DNA of 64,000 nt, taken from Gerris lacustris. Lineage: Eukaryota; Arthropoda; Insecta; Hemiptera; Gerridae. A program made the position numbers and the translations under genes. This document shows, one piece after another, positions 34,170-45,504 of the stretch. The stretch spans positions 28,236,187 to 28,300,186 of the forward strand of contig OX578284.1 in the NCBI GenBank assembly GCA_951217055.1, written 5' to 3'. Each line of letters begins with the position of its first letter. The first letter of the stretch is position 1. The notes under the pieces were generated by a model, which worked only from the letters and a program-made list of their open reading frames with translations, made no database searches and had not been told where the DNA came from.

Positions 34170-34997
34170 TGTAAGTATTATCTCCTATATTAGTAAATAA
34201 AGAGATGATCAATGTAAAAAATATTTATTTTGAAGAAAGACCGCCCAATCTTTTCTGTTTATAGTGAATAGAAAATAGCTCTTCTGTAATTGTTAAAACC
34301 TTACCTCTGAGCATATATTAAACATACAATAAATTTATATAACCAATAATTACAACAACATGGAGGAACATATAGATATTAACCTACAAACTTGAGATAA
34401 ATTTAGTCTTGAGGTGCTAAAACAAGGAGTAAATAACTTGGTGTACAAAGTTTTCAGAGTAAGTTGATAGTATGTATGTTGTATATCAGAGACTAGGGTA
34501 ATAGCTTGTGAAAACAGGCAGTTACCCTTCTCTGTTCCCACTGATTTGTGTACAGCGGTTAAAATACTGCCCCAGTTAACTCCGCAGTTTATTTCTTCCA
34601 ATAAGTTCACGTTTAAACCTATTTCTAAATTAATGATAACACTTACTCTGTAAACAATATTGTTAAACTAGCTATTGAAATTAAATCTAGTGTTTCACTG
34701 TAATAGACTTACTTGTTTTTCAGTATTGTTAAATTAATTTCGTTAGAGTGTGAGCCTAGCTTTTACTTTAAACATAGCTTTATTACTTCAATTTATTACT
34801 TTACTTTATACATGTTATATTGCTTTGTTACAGCTGGTAACAAGTCGAAAGCAAACGGTAATAACAATCGTCTATATTGAAACATTTTTGAGATTTATTC
34901 TCTATAAATAAGTTCATCAAAAGCTCACATTCTTTTATAATTTTATAAAATCAATTTACCGATATGAAGTAGTAAGTATTTTTAATGACTTTTATAT
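34170..34997. other. AT-rich unassigned DNA
   Basis: Short minus-strand frames of 64 and 86 codons lack any domain. Confidence 0.4.
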
Positions 34998-35738
34998 AAG
35001 GGTGTCCCAGTTTTAATGGGACAAAAAAAAAATCCTGATTCTATGGTCCAAGACGAACAGAAAAAATACGTGCGGTGTCGTGGGACACCCGGTAGGAACG
35101 AAGTTCCTTACGCTTTTCATTAAATATAAATTATAAAATCGCTGTAATAACTACGTATATATGGTGGAGTTAGAAAAGAGACAAAATTAAAAGTAACTAA
35201 CTATTTGTACTAGTGGAGTTAAGGCAAAATTAAATGAAAATCTTTTTATTATCTTTGAACGAGCGTCTTTCAATAAATAATGTATTGTATATGTATTGAG
35301 AAAAAAGTTAATGATAAATTTATAGTTAAAGCAGATGGTTGTAGAACGAAAAAGAACTGTCCTCCCAGGCCCCGTCGGCATATTACTCCAATTAAATATT
35401 AAAATAAAAAATATAAATCATTAACTCACAAAAACTTCTGCTTGTATCAGGTTGAAATGTTACATGCTTGTTTCAATTGTACTGTAGGTGATGTATGCAA
35501 AGTTTCATTTAAATCTTTACGTTAGAACAGTGTTTCCCAAAGTGTGGTACGCGTACCCCTGGGGGTACGGGAAGAGTTTGGTGGGGGTACGCGCAGCACC
35601 GGGCTTTGACTGCGGAGTCAATTTTATCCTGAGGAGGATAAAATTGTTTATGTTGAAGCAACAGTTCATCATAATTTGGTTCCCTGTTAATTTTTTTCTT
35701 AAATTGGCCTTTTGATTTTGTTTATGAACTAATTTTTT

Positions 35739-37385
35739 GCTTCCGAGCTTACCGAAGGTAACGGAAGCTATGTGATCGTTCTGAAGAACGAAAAAATTTT
35801 AGGTCTCCGATTTCAAAAATTCCAAGACAGAAATCCGTTTCAGACATCAGGGATTATTTTTGGTTCCGTGTCTGTCTGTCGGTCTGTCTGTCGGTCTGTC
35901 GGTCTGTCGTTCAATTTTTGCGAACCACCATATCTTAAAAACTACACATCCAATTTTAATGAAATTTGGGTGGTAGGTCATAAGTAGCCCATTGTTGGTC
36001 CCATATAAGTTTCAACCTTCTGCTCATATTTGTTTGTCATCCACATGCTCACAAACATACATTTATTTACAGCCATATCTTTAGAAGTAATCATCTGATT
36101 TTTATGAAATTTTTATGGTTTGTCGAAAGTAGCCTGCAGATAACACCTGCTTAATTTCAACCTTCTGCGCACTTTAAAACGTGCTAAATTAATATGTCTT
36201 ATACTATAAAGCCGCATGGCTAACTGACTCACTGACTGACATTAATGTTTACCCACTTCCAGAAGAGCTAGAGACTTGTGGTTTGCGCCATTCGACGCAC
36301 AACGTCCATATAGTGAACAAAAATAAATATACAAAGTTCACTTTTCCCCCTTCTCCCCCCTTAAAAAATAAAAATGGGTGACTTGATTTTTAAGCTGGTT
36401 TGGGGACTTATTGCGGCTAAACGGTAAGTCGTATTAGAAAATGGATAGCACAAGTGGTAACTAATTTTAAAAGATCTACAACTTTAGTCCTATGAGTTTT
36501 TGTCGTATCATCATCGGTTGTACCTTAGATGGTGATAGTTTTGGTATTTTTTGGTTTTATTTTTTTCCATTTTTGTCTTTGAATGGCCATAGTTTCTATA
36601 ATAGTTGGCCGATTTTATTTCTGATTGCTGCGATTGAATCTCACACTAATGCTCTTTAAATTAAGTATATTTTATTTCATTAGTTCATCCTACTTGCTGA
36701 GAACATGCGAGTAAACTTTTTCCCGTGCGCCGTGTCACGTGACCACTTTTTTTGGTTTTTAATATTGTGTCGTATATAATTTTAAAGGCCTTAATATGTA
36801 CATTAAAGCTATTTTATTTGTTGATTTTTTGAAAATTTTGTATATGTACTTTTGTGCCGATTTATAATTTTGTTGTAGGTTAAAGGGTTTAAATACTTTT
36901 TTGATATTAGGTTTTTTATTTATATGTAGGTATTTATTAGTTAAATGAATGCCCTTTTGAATTGTTTGTATTTTAAAAATAAAATTTTGGTACCTCAGAG
37001 TACAGGGGCACAAATGTTAAAGTTAATCTTTTATAATATTGTGTATATCGTTGAAAAGCTCTTGCATAGTAGATTAATTTTCGTTATATTCTATTTTGTG
37101 TTATTTTTAGTTTTGAGGGGGGTAAAATAAAAAAAAATAAAAACTGTTTATACAGCGGTTTCTACGATTTGGTTGCAGTTTTATATTTGTTTATTAAATT
37201 AATTTTATGTGTTCTAACTTTTGGTGCTTGTTGGAGGCTTTGTTTCTCCAACAAATGTTTCTGTATGTTACTGGAACAGTGCCGCGCCGTTCCAACTTTT
37301 TGATTATTTTAATCGAGGTATTTTTCTTAATTTGGTCTTTTCTTTGCGAGGAAGCTATGTGCCACATTAATTGGCAGAGTATTTA
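35739..37385 (+). repeat. R2 repeat copy nested in hAT, itself interrupted
   Basis: It starts with the family hairpin GCTTCCGAGCTTACCGAAGG then TAACGGAAGC. A CTGTCTGTCGGT-type microsatellite-like stretch (35866-35910), GCGAACCACCATATCTTAAA and CAACCTTCTGCGCACTTTAA follow. The 3' end GAGGAAGCTATGTGCCACAT then TAATTGGCAGAG is at about 37350-37380. The middle is displaced by an unrelated segment. Confidence 0.8.
36210..37345. repeat. Unknown repeat inserted in R2
   Basis: It lies between R2 text ending TGCTAAATTAATATGTC and R2 text resuming at GAGGAAGCTATG. It opens with AAAGCCGCATGGCTAACTGA then CTCACTGACTGAC, and contains AGAAGAGCTAGAGACTTGTG. No ORF with a domain, no obvious terminal repeats. 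The boundaries are approximate. Confidence 0.5.
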
Positions 37386-37390
37386 ATTTT

Positions 37391-37975
37391 GCTTCCGAGA
37401 TTACCGAAGGTAACGGAAGCTATGTGATCGTTCTGAAGAACGAAAAAATTGTTGGCCTCCGATTTAAAAAAATGCAAGACAGAAATCCGTTTCAGACATC
37501 AGGGAATATTTTTAGTTCCGTGTCTGTCCGTCGGTCTGACGTTCAATTTTTGCGAACCAACATATCTTAAAAACTACATGTCCAATTTAATTTAAATTTG
37601 GATGGTAAGTCATAATTTGCTTAGTGTTGGTCCAATATAAGTTTCAAACTTCTGCGCTAATTTTTTCTCTTCCACATGCGCACAAACATACAGCTTCAAA
37701 AGTACTTATCTGATATGTATGAAACTTTTATAGTTTATTGAAAGTAGTCCGCAGATAGCCCTAGATTAATTTGAACCGTCTGAGCTCTTTAACTTTTGCA
37801 AAATTGATTCTTTAATTTATGTAAAAAATCCTAAAACTTTGACAGAGTAAAAAAAAAAAAAACGGAGGAAACAATTAGATAAATTAGACAATAATGGCTT
37901 GTAAAAGTATAAATTCGATAAAGTACGTGATAGGATGCGAGGAAGCTATGTGCCACACCAATTGGCAGTCTATTT
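37391..37975 (+). repeat. R2 repeat copy, near full length
   Basis: It runs from GCTTCCGAGATTACCGAAGG to TGTGCCACACCAATTGGCAG. It lies directly after the previous R2 copy in the same direction, with only about ten bases between, so the two form a tandem pair. Length is about 585 bp, with no coding capacity. Confidence 0.85.
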
Positions 37976-39756
37976 ATTTTTGTTATTGAAGTATACGCAT
38001 ATTTAATTATTATTATTTTTATTCATCCAATTTCTTGTTAGATTTGTTGCATGACGACCAAAGTCTTGGGCCAAAGCCCAATGATGAAGCGACTCACATA
38101 TTATTAGAACTAACTCCTTGGTTTTAGTCGTTTTAGTTTTGGACAAATTACTTTTTTAAAGTAATAATTTGTAAATATTTGACAAATAGAAAGTTTTTAA
38201 TTTCCATTTTTAAAAAGGATTAAACCTAAAGGGTTGAAAATGTTCCAATATAAGCGGGAACGAATTATAACCGTGATATAAAAAGGAAGTAGTTTATATT
38301 ATTTCATTTTCAATACCCCGATTGACACAGAAAAAAATAGAATTAAATAATAAAAGACAACCAAAATAGAAATTGATTTTTTTTTAACGAGGGGTACTTA
38401 GTGTTACGAAAATTATAGAAAGGGTACACAGATGTTAAAAGTTTGGGAAGCACTGCGTTAGAACGTAAGATATCGGTGAAAACGTTGTTTTCTTTATTTT
38501 AATCGGTTTGGTCCGCTTTAATAAATTTAGCGATCTTTATCACTTCATAGTAGTGTCGGTGTTCGTTTAACTAAAAAAAATTATTTATAAAAGTTGTTTG
38601 TCTCATTAAATTGATGAAGTTAGAATTTTTTCACTTCCAAAAATTCCAATTTTATATTTGAAGCTTACGTTTACGCGAGTGTTGCGCGTGAACGCTTGGG
38701 CGGATAACGTTGTTCAACGAACTTGTCCCTGACATTGGTAAAATGAACATGTGTACCAAATTTCAACTAAGTCGGTCAACTTTTACACAAGTTATCGCCA
38801 TCGGTAGATTTCGTGACGGATTTTGCGTGACGGTAATTTTGGTCGTTTTTTTTTGGATTCACTCCCGGGCTCCAGAACGTGCCATAAGGAACTTCGTTCC
38901 AAAAAGTTATATATGCCTTATGCAATTCTCAATAGTTTTCGAGATATTTCGATGTATCATTTTTTATATACATAGTTGTTTTCTCAAATAAAATGCGTAA
39001 TAACTCAAAATCAAAAAAGTTATAGAGTTGCAGTTTTTACCATTAGAAAGAGCATTAAATTTGCATTGAAATTACTTATAATATAACCCACGTATCACAT
39101 TTAAAATGTGTACGTGTATTTACAATGTAAAATTAGAGTAGTTTAAAAAATTGAGTGATATTGAAAACCACCATAATTTTGTTTATACCAGAGTCACCAT
39201 TGAAGTCTAAAAAGCTCAAAAACTGGCCCATTTCATTACCTTTAAAACAATGTAACAAAAGGGAAAGTGATACTCTGTATAAACTTTCACTGAAGTATGC
39301 TTAAAGAACTTTAATAAGATAGCTACAATTTTCTACAAAAAAATAAATAAATAAATAAACAAAACACTTCTTGAAATAAATAAAATGCAAAGTTAATCTA
39401 ATACAGTGAAATATTTTGTTTACCTTGTACTGCAAATTTTAACTACCTTATTAAAGTTTTTTTAAGCATACTTCAGTTAAAGTTTAAACAATGTTTACGT
39501 TATGTTATATCATTTTAAAGGTAATGAAATGGGTCAGTTATTAAGCTCTTCAGATTTTAATGGTGACGATGGTATTAACAAAGTTTTGGTGGTTTAGAAT
39601 ATCACTCAATTTTTTAAACTACTCACATTTTACATTGTAAATGAGAGTAAGTTCCTTTTTAAATATAATACATGGGTTATATTGTAAGTAATTTTAATGC
39701 TCTTTCTAATGGTGAAACCCGGCACTCTATTTTTATTTTTGAGTTATTACGCATTT

Positions 39757-40030
39757 TAAAGAAGAGGAACACTTTATTGACAAAAAGTACAAAGTAGAGC
39801 TGTCCTTCATTAAAGGATTGCTATAAACACAGCATACTAATCAATCTAAAGACAATTGTTAAATAAATAAAATAAAATACATTCGTACAGTTAGTGAAAG
39901 AATAACACTAATTAAAAACAGATATTTAAAAACTAGTTAACACTAATTATAAACAATAAAAATAAAATGTATAGTTAATTAATAAATATGGTTATTTATA
40001 AAACCTAGAGAATCTAAAATTATATTTTCA
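39757..40030. repeat. Insertion in the right arm of R7 (LINE 3' end-like)
   Basis: The left arm of R7 passes directly from GCGTAATAACTC to the AACAACTATGTAT region. The right arm has about 270 extra bases beginning AAAGAAGAGGAACACTTTAT then TGACAAAAAGTACAAAGTAG. The opening resembles the complement of a LINE 3' end (TTTATTGAC...), but without coding text this is tentative. Confidence 0.45.
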
Positions 40031-40204
40031 GCTAGAAAACAACAATGTATCGAAAAAATCGATATATTGAAATATCTTTAATACTATTGAGAATTGCATG
40101 AGGCATAATATACCTTTTTCTGTTCATCTTGAACCATAGAATCAGGATTTCTTTTTTGTCCCATTAAAAGTGGGTCACCCTGTATATTTTAAAGCTAACT
40201 TTTT

Positions 40205-40535
40205 TTTAAAATACGTCTGCCAATAAGTGTGGCTAGGTGCCTCCTGTTCTATTATTGGGCTAATGGTCACATGGAAATGGACCCTCTATTTATAGAGGGG
40301 TTAACTTATATTTATTCAATATTAACTGAGTATGCAGATGGGCTACTATTTTCTTCAAAATCAAATGACTACTTTTCAAGATATAGGTGTCAAGGAAAGC
40401 AATAGTAGGTGCATAAGGTTCAAATTAATATAGGATCAACGACCAACAATGGGTCCTTTTAGTTACTTATGAACTACCATCTGCATTTCATTTAAATCAG
40501 ACGAGTGGTTATTAGAATCTGTCGTATAATTTTTA
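40205..40535 (-). repeat. R2 repeat, diverged copy
   Basis: It opens with TCTGCCAATAAGTGTGGC (the complemented R2 3' end). GACCAACAATGGGTCC and GAACTACCATCTGCATTTCA then TTTAAATCAGACG correspond to the complement of the R2 middle. Confidence 0.65.
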
Positions 40536-40734
40536 AATTAAGAGTTCATTCTGAAGTAAAAATTTGTTTCTTCAAAATCATGAAAATGCTTCCGATGCAT
40601 TCGATAAGCCCTGAAGGAAACAAATAAATTGATATAAAATAAAACATTTGTATAAAAAGTAATTTAACAAACCTAGTAGTAAGTAATTTTAAAGCTGTTT
40701 TAAGTTTAACAATTCTTACCTGAATCATGAATCG

Positions 40735-41095
40735 GCCGAGACAACTATATTAGTTTTTGAGTTTTCGTAGTTACATTTATTTATTATTCAACATTTTTTA
40801 AAAATAACATCTCGGCGGGGAATAGAACCCGGCCTCTCCAACCGCATTAAAAGCAATTTTCTCAGGAACTAGATTTTTCCCGGGAAAACGGCTGATCGAT
40901 ATCGTTAGATTTGTATTTAAATGGACAAGATTTTAGAATTTTTTCGTCGGAACCATTTTCGAGAAATATATATTGTTTTTTTCAGAGTTTTATGGGGGTA
41001 GCGTCCCCAAATTTAGAGCAAAATATTCATTTCTCGATTTTGCCTTGGAGTATAATTTTTCTGAAACTGTATGCCAAATTTACTTTCCATTTAAA
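40735..41095 (-). repeat. R4 repeat copy
   Basis: It contains CGGCGGGGAATAGAACCCGG then CCTCTCC, TCTCAGGAACTAGATTTTTC, GATATCGTTAGATTTGTAT and TTCATTTCTCGATTTTGCCT in R4 order. The first T-arm base triplet is altered (GAATAGAACC). The far end is lost. Confidence 0.75.
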
Positions 41096-41164
41096 AAGCT
41101 CGCTGTCCGCAGGTAACTATCACTCAAAATATCCCAATTTATATTCATGTGTTGCGGATTTGTG

Positions 41165-41410
41165 ACAGCATGGATTAAAGCCTGAGAGCGCAACCTAACT
41201 CGGAGGCGGAGAAAGGGAAGCCATCTAAATAAGCAAGCAACAAGCAACTGATGCGAGCTTCTGCTGATGAGCGAAGCTAGCCGAGTGAATCCGAGTGCGC
41301 CCGAACTGAGACGTCTTTACTCGACTCCCGCTAAGGGCTACGAGTGAAGGTTGTCAGTCAGTCTCACGTCTCACTGCATTAATACGTTCACAGCACTGTT
41401 TTCTTTGCTT
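41165..41410. other. GC-richer unassigned segment
   Basis: It contains GAAGCTAGCCGAGTGAATCC and GTCAGTCAGTCTCACGTCTC. No frame with a domain and no matched copy in the window. Confidence 0.35.
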
Positions 41411-41521
41411 TGGTGCGTCTACTTGTATATTTTATTAACTTGTAAAAAATTATCGTCACTTACTTAAGATGTAGTAGAACTGCATTAAAATTGATCATTT
41501 GCACCCTATTTTTTTTTAAAT

Positions 41522-41790
41522 TTTCCACACGAGCAGTTTTCGCACGCGTTGCATACCGTACTTTATCTATGATTGTTGGATTTTAATAATACATACAGAA
41601 AAAAACAGATACTTTAATTAAACAAACAGCAAATTAGTTTCGTTAAATGTAAACAAACAGGCTAATCGTGCGATAATGTGAAGAATTATGAAACGCGCAA
41701 TGAATATAACTACGAAAAGAATCACTTTCTACGCATGTAAACAGTGATAACATGTTTATATTTCGTATCAATCGCACATAAGGATATTTA
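41522..41790 (-). repeat. Crypton-like element, ORF-less and palindrome-less relative
   Basis: Read on the minus strand it follows the 24.3-kb and 56.2-kb elements: GCGATTGATACGAAATATAA, TGCGTAGAAAGTGATTCTTT, GCACGATTAGCC, GTTTGTTTACATTTAACG, and AGATAAAGTACGGTATGCAA at the tail. Two things are missing: the palindrome (the text goes directly from CATAATTCTTCA to a CGCACGATTAG-like end), and the ORF (TCTGTTTT joins directly to CTGTATGTATTATT). The NRF1-type site is reduced to CATTGCGCG. Confidence 0.75.
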
Positions 41791-42584
41791 TCATCACATA
41801 CATTCAACATATTTTGTCTATACTTTTACATCTGCCATCATCACATTTATAGATACGTTCAGGGATTATTAAAAATATTTATCGAAAACAGTTATTAAAT
41901 ATTTTATTAGATTAATAATATCGGGGAAGTTCCCTTCCCTTGGAGCCAAAATCAACTATCGCTGGTAACTAGTGATAACAGTGATATGATCGCTGGTGAA
42001 GGCGGAAGGTTGCTGAAATAGTGTTGCTAGGCTTCAACATATAGGATATCTTAACATATAGGATACATATCTTCATACATATAGGATACATGTATTCACT
42101 ATATAATAATTAATTGTGCTTAGGGCAAGTTTTCAAGCTACATATAACTAGCCAAGGTAAGGGAACCTCACCTACTTATTATTCGTAGTGGTTTACCTAC
42201 AAATGATGAGTTTCCTATATTATGAACGATGACGAGGGTTATGTATTTTTTTATGTGTGGTAAGAACAGTTAAATCTCTAGGTGCATAAAGGGCAGTTCT
42301 ATTGTACTTAGTTTTTTCCTGTTTCTGGCAATCATCCTGGCGATTTTACGGGTTCTTTATAAGTAACCCTCAAGTGCGTGAATAGTATGAATGGAGAAGT
42401 TGGGTATTTCTATAGAAATGCTTGTTTGCCCGCGGTAATAGAATACAAAAGGCTATTGTCGGTTTGGAAAATTAAAACTTTTCGGATTAGATCAAGGCAT
42501 GTTTCCAACGAGTGCTAGTTATGGTGCCTAACTAAAATTCTGCCTGCGTTTTTAGCTAAATCGATCTAATATTTTTTAGGTTAG
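41791..42584. other. No recognised feature
   Basis: AT-rich. ATATAGGATA recurs three times near 42040-42090 as a short local repeat. Confidence 0.4.
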
Positions 42585-42875
42585 TTTTCTTCCAAGCTTA
42601 CCGAAGGTAACGCAAGCATTTTAATCATTCTGAAGGATATTTTAAAACCTTCTACTCACATTTAATATTGAATACATGTGACTGGAAGTCGAAAAAGGTA
42701 CACACACCTTAACTTTCAATTCCCAGATGGGGTCACATTATTATTATGAAATTTGTTTAATGCTTCACATTTTAAGTTTTAGCACATCTATATTTTGGTA
42801 TTTATCTCACTATACTTTATTTTATATTCATGTGGCCTTTCGTTCAATAATAGAACGAGAGGAAGCTATGGACCA
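42585..42875 (+). repeat. R2 repeat remnants
   Basis: The 5' hairpin region is recognisable (CTTCCAAGCTTACCGAAGGT then AACGCAAGC near 42591), and the 3' signature near 42857 (GAGAGGAAGCTATGGACCAT). The intervening 240 bp is not clearly R2. Confidence 0.55.
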
Positions 42876-42979
42876 TAGAAGTTGATACAAATTTTGGTAA
42901 ACTCCCCTGAAATCAATAATCAAATACCGATATCTGGTCATAGGTCGTATCCTAGATGGATGAGACTTGTTTCATTTTT

Positions 42980-43655
42980 AGGGTCCGTAGGCAAAACCAA
43001 GGACCCTTATATTTTTGTCCATCCGTCTGTCGCCTGCTCTCACGGCGACACCTTTCATCCGATCACTTTGAAATTTGGCAGACATTATGTATAGTACCTA
43101 CCCACACATTTAAAAAAAATAGCGACTTAAAATGTAAGGGTTTAAAAATAATTGTTTTTTTTGAGACCGTGTGGGTTTTCATATGACAGGGTACATCGAG
43201 CTTATTACAAACATATATATTTTTTTTGGTTATAAGCTTTGATGAGGCGAGTGTAGGCGAGTTTGAAGTTGGTTTGAAAAGTGTCTCCCCTGCTATCTCG
43301 ATTATGTGCGAAAATTCTGAAAAAATTCCTGAACATTCTTTGACTAAAATTAAAGATACCACTTTTTGGAACTATGGAAAAAAATTGTTTTTATTGACAA
43401 AATACGTTTCTTTAATAATTATGCTCTTTTCGATGTATTTATACGCTAATAGGCCGGTTCACTGGCAAAAAATACTTTATCAGAAGTTTGTTTATGTGTT
43501 TTGAGAATATCAGACCCATAGGATAGTTCAAAGAAGGCTATTTACCATTTTAAAAACCACCATCAATAGCCAAACTTAAACAATACTGCGTTGCCTACGG
43601 ACCCTCGATGTTTGATGACTAGCACACACTTGGCCTGTTTATTTACACTTATGAT
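42980..43655 (+). repeat. R5 repeat copy with inverted GGGTCCGTAGGCAA motifs
   Basis: AGGGTCCGTAGGCAA (42980) and TTGCCTACGGACCCT (43591-43605) are inverted copies of each other, 596 bp apart. Sequence shared with the 7.3-kb copy continues 45 bp beyond the right motif (GATGACTAGCACACACTTGG), so these motifs are subterminal or the element is compound. The interior includes CATCCGTCTGTCGCCTGCTC and CTGAAAAAATTCCTGAACAT. Frames of 92 and 99 codons lack recognisable domains. Confidence 0.75.
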
Positions 43656-44746
43656 TGATGTGGAGAAATAAGGATCACTTTAGTCCACATATAAAGTAGG
43701 TTATCCTCATTCCTATAAAAACCTAATTTTGATCTAAACTCCCGATCCGAAAGTTTAAAAGAAATTAAATAAATTGAGTTTCGAATATATAAGGTCGCAG
43801 GCAATGGAAGTTTTGACAATTCGAGTAGATTAACTTATGAGAAATTGTGAAAAACTGAATATTATTTGTCACAGAAAAAAAAACTCAAATAGAATAAGTC
43901 AAATAACCACAATATCTAATATTTGATACAGAACAGATCGACCACTTTAGTTGAACAGCACCAGTAAACTGATATGATACTCTTAGTCATCGAACTGATA
44001 TGATACTCATCACTAGCTAACTCATATGATACTCATCACTTGGTCATTAACCAACCAAAGTGGTTGAAACTGGTCTTTATTAAACAATAGCCTTGGTTGG
44101 TTGTTATTAAACAATAGTCTTTATTATAGCTACTATTTTTCCACAAACGTTTGCTGTAAAAATATAAAAAAACGTCCTCAGTAACTAAAGTGTCATAGCA
44201 ATTTATTTATAGTTTATAGAAATATTAGTTAATATGGTGTTATCAGATCATTGTAGGACAGTTCTTTTAAGAATCCTTTTTTGGTCGTAGATATATGTTT
44301 ACTGATAAAGCATTCTTATTATTCTGCATTTTGCTCTACGGTTCCAAAATATCCTGTTGAATTTTGATCTCGCCGAGACCATCTTATCTAGATAAATTTA
44401 AAAGGCAGGATGTAAATCAAGTTTAAAACGTTCTCAACATGGTTTGACTCGAGTCAAGATAAGTTTTCAAAGTCTAGTACGAGAATTGTTAACGCGGATT
44501 AAAATCCAGGTTTTGGGAAAAGCTTGTACTCTCTAGTAACTCCCCTCTCTATCCTTTGGTTGTTTTTAACCTAAGGGGAAATCTAACAGGGGTATCTCCT
44601 TAGCCCGGCACTCTTTTTAAGATTTATTACGACTGCGGTTTGTTTTATGGTTCTAGCATCCAATGGAGCTTGGAGCTTCTCTTTTAAATGGATTGAACTA
44701 ATTATTCCCCATTCCCTGTACCGTCTAAAAAAAAGAAATATAAATG

Positions 44747-44752
<6 letters not shown>
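43656..44752. other. No recognised gene
   Basis: AT-rich. CTGATATGATACTC recurs three times near 43970-44035 as a short local repeat. Confidence 0.4.
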
Positions 44753-44837
<85 letters not shown>

Positions 44838-44838
44838 T
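44753..44838. repeat. (TA)n microsatellite
   Basis: Mostly pure AT dinucleotides, with CATACATA at the start and one TATGTATA near the end. Confidence 0.95.
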
Positions 44839-45500
44839 ATACATATACGTATATATTTATTACATGTGGGTGAAAGAATTGAAGTTACCCTCTCTCCAAT
44901 ATGGTTGAACAAGGCATTAGTCGTTTGGGAATTCATTTTTTTTCTTTTTTAATATCTCTTATGTATCCAATTTTTCTTTTATTTTCTACTCCGATGTAAA
45001 ACACATTTGAAAACCATTTTTACACTAGTTTTATTGCCATACATCTTTATATATGTTTCTCGTTATGTAACTCCATTTTTTAAAACTATATTATATTCTC
45101 TCTTATTTTTCTAATATTTTCCCTTAATGGTTATTTTTATTTTTAAATGATATGGTTGTTATTTGAGAGAGAAACTTGTTTCACAACAATTGTTGTATCA
45201 AGTTTCAAGTGTTAATTAAAGTTCTGGTTGAAGAGGGATATTTTTACAACGAACTCAAATGGAAAACAAATACGTAGTTTAAGGATAAAAATATAACAAG
45301 GAAGTTAACATAAAATATAATTTGGTTTATTGCGTCATTATAAAAAGAGAATTGACGAACTAAGTTGATGTATGTAAGAAAAAAAATCTTTTTTTATATA
45401 ACTTTTCATTAATCTTGGAAAATTCTTAGTCTATAGTTTTGTTAACATCAGGTGCTACTCTGTTTAGTGTTATTCATTGCTCCCTAAGTAGCCTCAGTTA
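44839..45500. other. No recognised feature
   Basis: AT-rich. Confidence 0.4.
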
Positions 45501-45504
45501 CTCG

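Larger units (their letters stand above)
35528..38455. mobile_element. hAT element (non-autonomous) with 8-bp target duplication
   Basis: The ends are CAGTGTTTCCCAAAGTGTGG and, inverted, CAGTGCTTCCCAAAC, the CAGNG-type termini of hAT elements. Both sides carry the 8-bp duplication CGTTAGAA (35520-35527 and 38456-38463), as expected for hAT. Subterminal GGTACGCGTACCCC and GGGGTACTTAG-type text is also characteristic. Of its 2.9 kb, more than 2.2 kb is later insertions (two R2 copies and an unknown repeat). The rest, about 0.7 kb, encodes no transposase. Confidence 0.92.
35067..38905 (+). repeat. R1 repeat copy C, nested in R7 and split by hAT
   Basis: It begins ACGTGCGGTGTCGTGGGACA then CCCGGTAGGAACGAAGTTCC, and ends CATAAGGAACTTCGTTCC plus AAAAA. 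R7 text stops at GAACAGAAAAA and resumes at AAAAAGTTATAT, so the target was an A-run. The R1 text is interrupted by the hAT insertion. Confidence 0.85.
34998..40182. mobile_element. R7 large foldback element hosting a transposon nest
   Basis: Outer ends are inverted: AGGGTGTCCCAGTTTTAATG then GGAC, A-run, TCCTGATTCTATGGTCC on the left, and the complement of the same text ending CACCCTG on the right. The arms continue inward past the nested insert (38906-39340 against 39405-39757 plus 40030-40130), meeting around a core of about 70-90 bp near 39370. Without insertions the element would be about 1.1 kb and almost wholly palindromic. Possible 5-bp duplication TATAT on each side, equivocal in AT-rich DNA. 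Non-coding. Confidence 0.8.

Noticed and set aside
35488..35715. 75-codon frame at the hAT left end
   Set aside because: It spans the R1/hAT junction and the hAT terminal inverted repeat; chance frame.
37391..37975. R2 as a Helitron
   Set aside because: It has a hairpin near the 3' end, but no TC start, CTRR end or clear AT insertion target.
43226..43504. 92-codon frame in R5
   Set aside because: The frame is not kept in the other R5 copy at 7.3 kb, so it is unlikely to be coding.
44583..44952. Frames of 101-117 codons on both strands across the 44.8-kb (TA)n array
   Set aside because: Same artefact; open because the repeat has no stop in these frames.
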